Positions 5,641 through 8,969 of a DNA stretch of 8,969 nt are shown here, piece by piece. The notes beneath the pieces were generated by a model. That model saw nothing but the letters and a program-made list of their open reading frames with translations, had not been told where the DNA came from and did not search any database. Each line of letters opens with the position of its first letter. Positions within the stretch are counted from its first letter, which is position 1. The DNA is from an uncultured Eubacteriales bacterium (GTDB lineage: Bacteria > Bacillota > Clostridia > Christensenellales > Borkfalkiaceae), in the NCBI GenBank assembly GCA_902767455.1, contig CACXHH010000137.1, positions 1 to 8,969 of the forward strand, read 5' to 3'. Position numbers and translations under genes: made by a program.

Positions 5641-6713
5641 AAGTCAAGCCCCCGTTTGGCGTATTTAACGAGAAGCGCCGTTTTGCTTTCAAGCCGCTCC
5701 GTCCAGTAAGAGCGCGCGTCTTCGTCGTTTGCGTCGATAGTTTCGGCTATAGCGATAACGGCTTGCAAAGAGTTCCAGCTGTTTTTGGTGTAGCCGACGT
5801 TCTCTATCGCCTTAGCCGCGGTAAGAGCCGCGGAAAAATCTTCTTTTGAGCGTTTTACGATAGCGCCGTCTTCAGCCTTTTTAAAGGCTTTCAACGCGTC
5901 TTCCACGGCGTATTGATCTTCGGCTTGGTCGGATTTACGCAAAGCTTCCTTCGCGTCGTCGAGAGCGCGCTTGGTGTTTTCGGTATACGCCGCGGTATCG
6001 GTATTATTTGCCGCGTTCAACTGCTCGTCGAGCTCGAAACTCTTGCCGTTGCCGTAGCCCACGACGGAGAAGTTATCCACCCAGTTCGGCGAGTAGAAGC
6101 ACCTTACCCCCACGTAGCCCGCGGTTTCGCCTATTTCGTAAGTAATACGCGGCGTAGTTTCGTGGTTGACGAAGGCGTATAAGATACCCGACTTCACCAC
6201 CACGCGCATGTGGACCTTGTTCATCGGGAGTTTAAGCCCCGAAACGGTTATCGCCGCGCCCTTCCAGCTATTGTTCTGGAAACGGTGGAGTTTAAGGAAA
6301 AACGTGTTGTCGTTGGCGCCGCGCTCCAGATTGACGTTCCAGCCGTCCACGTGGTCGATAGCGCCCGCAAAACCGTTCGCGTGAACGTAGAAGCCGACGT
6401 CGAATTTGCCGTGGTCGTTTATCGTGCCGAAGTCGGCGGAAACGTCCACGTCGTTATAGGTGCGCGCCTCGAACACGGCTTTTTGTTCGGCGAGCGTCCA
6501 AAAGTACAGCCTGCCGTCGATAAGCGAAGGCAGTTTATCGAATTCGGTGAGAAGCCGGAACTGCGAGCGGTCTTCGTACGAATCGAAGGTGACCGTTTTT
6601 CTCCAGCCGCTTACCTTGTAAGTTTCTTCGGCAAAGACGGTGGGTACCGCCGTCATCGAAAACACGGCGGCGACCGTCAGCGCCAACGCAAGAAATTTGT
6701 TTATTCTTTTCAA
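5637..6713 (-). CDS. secreted jelly-roll (concanavalin-like) protein with two FIVAR modules
   Basis: This 358-residue protein has a type I signal peptide (1-28, cleavage after VFA) and no lipobox, so it is exported. Residues about 38-222 are a beta-rich jelly-roll of the concanavalin-like type related to laminin-G/3-keto-disaccharide-hydrolase folds (features: FDSYEDRSQF, FEARTYNDVDVSADFG, VKSGILYAFVNH, WVDNFSVVGYG). Residues about 238-286 and 289-350 are helical FIVAR-type modules (YTENTKRALDDAKEAL and GYTKNSWNSLQAVI signatures), usually found in cell-surface and glycan-active proteins. No catalytic motif, LPXTG or membrane anchor is visible. I infer a glycan-binding or docking role rather than catalysis. 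The start is TTG at 6713, supported by a near-perfect ribosome binding site (AGGAGG, 6 nt spacing). Its stop overlaps the GH36 start, so the two proteins are probably made in linked amounts and act on the same substrate. Confidence 0.85.
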   Translation of the reverse strand: MKRINKFLALALTVAAVFSMTAVPTVFAEETYKVSGWRKTVTFDSYEDRSQFRLLTEFDKLPSLIDGRLYFWTLAEQKAVFEARTYNDVDVSADFGTINDHGKFDVGFYVHANGFAGAIDHVDGWNVNLERGANDNTFFLKLHRFQNNSWKGAAITVSGLKLPMNKVHMRVVVKSGILYAFVNHETTPRITYEIGETAGYVGVRCFYSPNWVDNFSVVGYGNGKSFELDEQLNAANNTDTAAYTENTKRALDDAKEALRKSDQAEDQYAVEDALKAFKKAEDGAIVKRSKEDFSAALTAAKAIENVGYTKNSWNSLQAVIAIAETIDANDEDARSYWTERLESKTALLVKYAKRGLDL

Positions 6714-6719
6714 TTTTAG

Positions 6720-6729
6720 CCTCCTTTTT
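6720..6729 (-). promoter_or_regulatory. strong ribosome binding site supporting a TTG start
   Basis: On the minus strand AAAAAGGAGG ends 6 nt before the TTG at 6713-6711. No ATG lies nearby in frame upstream, and the signal peptide begins directly at this TTG. This fixes the start of the FIVAR protein as a non-ATG codon. Confidence 0.88.
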
Positions 6730-6732
6730 CGT

Positions 6733-6812
6733 GCGCGTAAGTTTTTTACCGCGCGGAAAGAGTATTTATCGCGCGGCGAAAAGCGACTTTTTATCGCCCG
6801 CCGCCGCGCGGC
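6733..6812 (-). repeat. GC-rich structured spacer with three direct repeats and nested hairpins
   Basis: Three copies of a 12-bp motif TTTAYCGCSCGS start at 6745, 6765 and 6790. A 9-bp all-GC stem (CGCGCGGCG at 6770-6778 with CGCCGCGCG at 6802-6810) encloses an inner AAAAG-CGA-CTTTT hairpin (6779-6791). A second stem (6733-6740 with 6746-6754, one bulge) sits just before the ribosome binding site of the FIVAR gene. No stem is followed by a proper T-run and no good promoter is seen in the 149-nt spacer. It may therefore be an mRNA processing or stability element inside an operon, or a protein-binding array. Confidence 0.5.
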
Positions 6813-6862
6813 AAAGATTTAGTTCAAAATACTTTCAGGTTACGGTTTAAAAAACTTTTTGA

Positions 6863-8969
6863 TCACAGCATACGGATACCGTATTCGTAGATATCCATAT
6901 AAGTTCCCGCGGAAGCCGAGCCGTAAGCCTGACAGCCTATCGCGAATAACTGCAAAGTAGCTACGTCGAGTTCTATCTCGAAATGCGTCTGTTCGGCGGA
7001 AAGATTTACTTCCACGTTGCCGCTTCCCGCGTTGTACATAAAGCAGTATTTGTCCGTTTCGCCCGTGATCTTGTAGTCGAAGTAAATTTTTACGGTGCCG
7101 GTAGCGGGCATATCCCATCTCCACCAGTAACTGACTTTACCCGAATTGTTCATCGTGAACACGCGGTTATCGGCGCCGAGAGCGTGACTTAAAACGGCGT
7201 CGGACGGGGTGTAACGAAGATACGTTTTTCCGTCTTCGGTAAGAAGTTTAACCATCTTGAAGTCCTGACAGGGTTCTCGGTTTCCTTCGTTTACGTCCAT
7301 CCACACGAAGCTTTCGTTGAAGTCGTTATAGTAAACCTGATCGGACGTCAGTTTCACGACCAAAGGCGTTACTTCTGCGCCGTGTTTTACGTTTATCGTA
7401 ATAGCTTCGGTACCGTAGAGCTTGTTGACGAGCTGCTCGGAAATGACGAGTCCGCCTTCTTCGATAGTGACGTAAGAAGCTTTGACCTGACCTTTGGAGA
7501 AGGTCGAATTGCAGCCCGCGACGGTGGTATCCCAGTCGTTGGTGCCCGTTCTGTAAACGGAATCGATCGAAGAGCCTTCGGCGATAGTCGCGGCTATCTT
7601 CACCGATTTGCCGTAAGGAGCGACGGCGGAAGCAACTTCAAGCCGAGCGCCCGCGGCGGGGTTATAATATTCGCCGAAAAGGAATTCGTAAACGTCAAGA
7701 TAGCTGCCGGCGGAAGCCTGAGCGTAGTCGTCGCAACCGATAGCGAACGCACCGACGTTGTCGTCGTGCATATCGAAGGCTTTTTCAAAACGCTGTTTTC
7801 CGCCGCTTACCAAAGCGATTTTTTCGGGCGAACCCGAGTTTCCCCAAACCTGGAAGTTGAACGCGGCGGAGCCCGTTATTTCGTACTCGAAGCTTATATA
7901 CAGCTTATTCGTTGCCGACGGCCATTGATACCACCAGGTGTTTCTTCCGGGAACGCTGAAAGTAAAGCATCTGTTGTCGGCGCCGAGAGCGTGACCTTCT
8001 TGAGCGTCGGACGGGGTGTAACGCATAAACGTTTCGCCGTTTTCTGTCATCGCCGCGATCATGCGGTAGTCCTGACACTCTTCGAAGTTGTAGCCTTCGC
8101 CGTCGCGACGTTCGCGGTACAGGAAGGTTTCTCCAAAGTTCGTGTAGTAGAGCGTATTGCTCGTGAGCGAGAAGTTGAGCGTCTTGCCGTTATCAAAGGA
8201 AACGGCGTAGTTCTGAGTAAGATAGCACTGATCTACGAGTTCCTCGGAAAGTACCAACCCCGTTTCGGTGACGGTAACGTAAGAAGTTTTCATCGCGCCG
8301 TCGCTCTTGACGGGATTCATGCTCGCGGTACCCGCCCTATCCCAGTCCTGATTGTTGGAACGGATAAGCGAAGTAACTTTAAGATTGTCGCTGAAATTGC
8401 CTTTGAGCGTCACGTCGCCCGCGCCGTAGTATACGAGCTTCGCAGTTTCGGTAAGCTCGGCGACGCGGTTATCTTCGACGGTGAAGGTCTTGATAAAGCG
8501 CATCTTGTCGGTAGTGACGGTAAGGGTGTGTTCGCCGAGCGAAAGCGCCGAAAGCGCGGTCGCGGAAAGCGTGTAGACGGAGCCGTTCTTATCGTAATCG
8601 ATAGCCGCGCCGTCAACGGTGACGGAAGATACGGTCGCAGTCGTTTCAAAGGCGTAGTTTTCAGTCGTACCGATGACGTAGCCGCCCATAGACGCGAGCA
8701 TATCTTCGTAAGCCGCCGTCGAATACATGCGTATATCGTCGAGCATTACGAATCTTCCTTCCGCGGCTTCGAAAGCGGGAAGCTGAAGCTTCATCATACG
8801 AAGCGACGCGTTGAAAGTAAACCAGCCGCTGTCGAAGGTGTGAACGTTTCCGTCGGCTATAAGGTTATAACGGACTTTATGATAGTGGTCGTAAGAAACG
8901 AGATCGAGCGCGTCGTAGCTTCCGAAGAAGTTAGCGGCTTTGTCTTCGTCTTCCGCAGACATAATATAG
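6863..8969 (-). CDS. large secreted-type modular beta-sandwich protein (5' end outside window)
   Basis: The frame is open through the right edge. An ATG at 8962 exists, but it is followed by polar sequence with no signal peptide, and the codons beyond it (TAT ATT) remain open, so I treat it as internal. In numbering from 8962, residues 1-82 look like the end of a jelly-roll domain (FVMLDDIRMYS). Residues about 105-165 look like an X2/Ig-like domain (VSSVTVDG, YTLSATALSALSLGEHTLTV). Then follow two homologous units, about 186-430 and 453-694, each with an Ig/X2-like part and a jelly-roll-like part. No catalytic motif, transmembrane segment, LPXTG or dockerin is visible in the part seen. It is probably an extracellular carbohydrate-binding or adhesive protein, upstream of and perhaps co-transcribed with the FIVAR and GH36 genes. 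The function is inferred; I do not recognise the repeated unit as a named domain. Confidence 0.8.
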   Translation of the reverse strand, partial: YIMSAEDEDKAANFFGSYDALDLVSYDHYHKVRYNLIADGNVHTFDSGWFTFNASLRMMKLQLPAFEAAEGRFVMLDDIRMYSTAAYEDMLASMGGYVIGTTENYAFETTATVSSVTVDGAAIDYDKNGSVYTLSATALSALSLGEHTLTVTTDKMRFIKTFTVEDNRVAELTETAKLVYYGAGDVTLKGNFSDNLKVTSLIRSNNQDWDRAGTASMNPVKSDGAMKTSYVTVTETGLVLSEELVDQCYLTQNYAVSFDNGKTLNFSLTSNTLYYTNFGETFLYRERRDGEGYNFEECQDYRMIAAMTENGETFMRYTPSDAQEGHALGADNRCFTFSVPGRNTWWYQWPSATNKLYISFEYEITGSAAFNFQVWGNSGSPEKIALVSGGKQRFEKAFDMHDDNVGAFAIGCDDYAQASAGSYLDVYEFLFGEYYNPAAGARLEVASAVAPYGKSVKIAATIAEGSSIDSVYRTGTNDWDTTVAGCNSTFSKGQVKASYVTIEEGGLVISEQLVNKLYGTEAITINVKHGAEVTPLVVKLTSDQVYYNDFNESFVWMDVNEGNREPCQDFKMVKLLTEDGKTYLRYTPSDAVLSHALGADNRVFTMNNSGKVSYWWRWDMPATGTVKIYFDYKITGETDKYCFMYNAGSGNVEVNLSAEQTHFEIELDVATLQLFAIGCQAYGSASAGTYMDIYEYGIRML
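6881..7606 (-). repeat. internal protein repeat unit B (about 242 residues)
   Basis: This is the second copy of the unit (residues 453-694), carrying TNDWD, ASYVTIEEGGLVISEQLV, PCQDFKM, RYTPSDAVLSHALGADNR and FAIGCQAYGSASAGTYMDIYE. Two cysteines, in the CQD and FAIGC motifs, are kept in both units. The unit runs almost to the C-terminus of the protein. Confidence 0.85.
7673..8407 (-). repeat. internal protein repeat unit A (about 245 residues)
   Basis: This is the first copy of the duplicated unit in the large secreted protein (residues 186-430 counted from 8962). Anchor motifs are NQDWD, TSYVTVTETGLVLSEELV, ECQDYRM, RYTPSDAQEGHALGADNR and FAIGCDDYAQASAGSYLDVYE. The period to unit B is about 267-269 residues. 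Confidence 0.85.

Noticed and set aside
6846..6861. A-run/T-run dyad after the large protein as a terminator
   Set aside because: AAAAAGTTTTTT has no GC stem and would be a very weak hairpin.
8960..8962. ATG at 8962 as the true start of the large protein
   Set aside because: No ribosome binding site is visible in the 7 bases available, there is no signal peptide after it, and the frame stays open upstream. The gene most likely extends beyond the window.

Overview
The window reads as an accessory glycan-degradation locus of a low-GC-type Gram-positive anaerobe. The evidence is strong AGGAGG-type ribosome binding sites, lipoprotein signal peptides with LTGC, VVGC and MVAC lipoboxes, FIVAR modules, and multi-gene extracytoplasmic glycoside hydrolase clusters under an AraC-type regulator. 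Codon use favours GCG, GTC and GAC, and base composition is intermediate. This fits gut Clostridia (for example Christensenellales-like lineages), but the assignment is inference and no marker gene is present.

Layout: five genes lie on the minus strand and one on the plus strand. At the left edge are two tandem GH43 lipoproteins (1-925, cut by the window edge, and 1010-2188), both arabinanase-like. They are separated by an 84-nt spacer able to form alternative RNA hairpins. A 200-bp divergent region (2189-2388) carries a promoter for the GH43 pair, a palindromic operator candidate and a promoter for the plus-strand AraC/cupin regulator (2389-3369). The regulator ends in a strong, probably bidirectional terminator. 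Arriving from the right is a second minus-strand series: a large repeat-containing beta-sandwich protein (3' part, 6863-8969), a structured GC-rich spacer, a secreted jelly-roll plus FIVAR protein (5637-6713, TTG start), and a GH36 alpha-galactosidase-like lipoprotein (3484-5640) that overlaps its upstream neighbour by ATGA.

How it may work: three membrane-anchored hydrolases (two GH43, one GH36) and two secreted, non-catalytic-looking, carbohydrate-binding-type proteins would act outside the cell on plant polysaccharides with arabinofuranosyl and alpha-galactosyl decorations, such as pectin side chains. The AraC protein is the obvious local regulator. The substrates are inferred from families, not shown by the sequence.

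The most unusual signals are in the divergent region. The AraC promoter places +1 on the A of its ATG, with no ribosome binding site and no alternative in-frame start, so its mRNA is probably leaderless. The opposing GH43 promoter also places +1 on an ATG, opening a 17-codon leader ORF whose stop overlaps the GH43 ribosome binding site. Also notable are a duplicated unit of about 268 residues in the large protein and mutually exclusive hairpins between the GH43 genes. No complete new defence, mobile or RNA system is visible. No intergenic stretch exceeds 300 bases, and no tRNA, rRNA, CRISPR or insertion sequence was seen.
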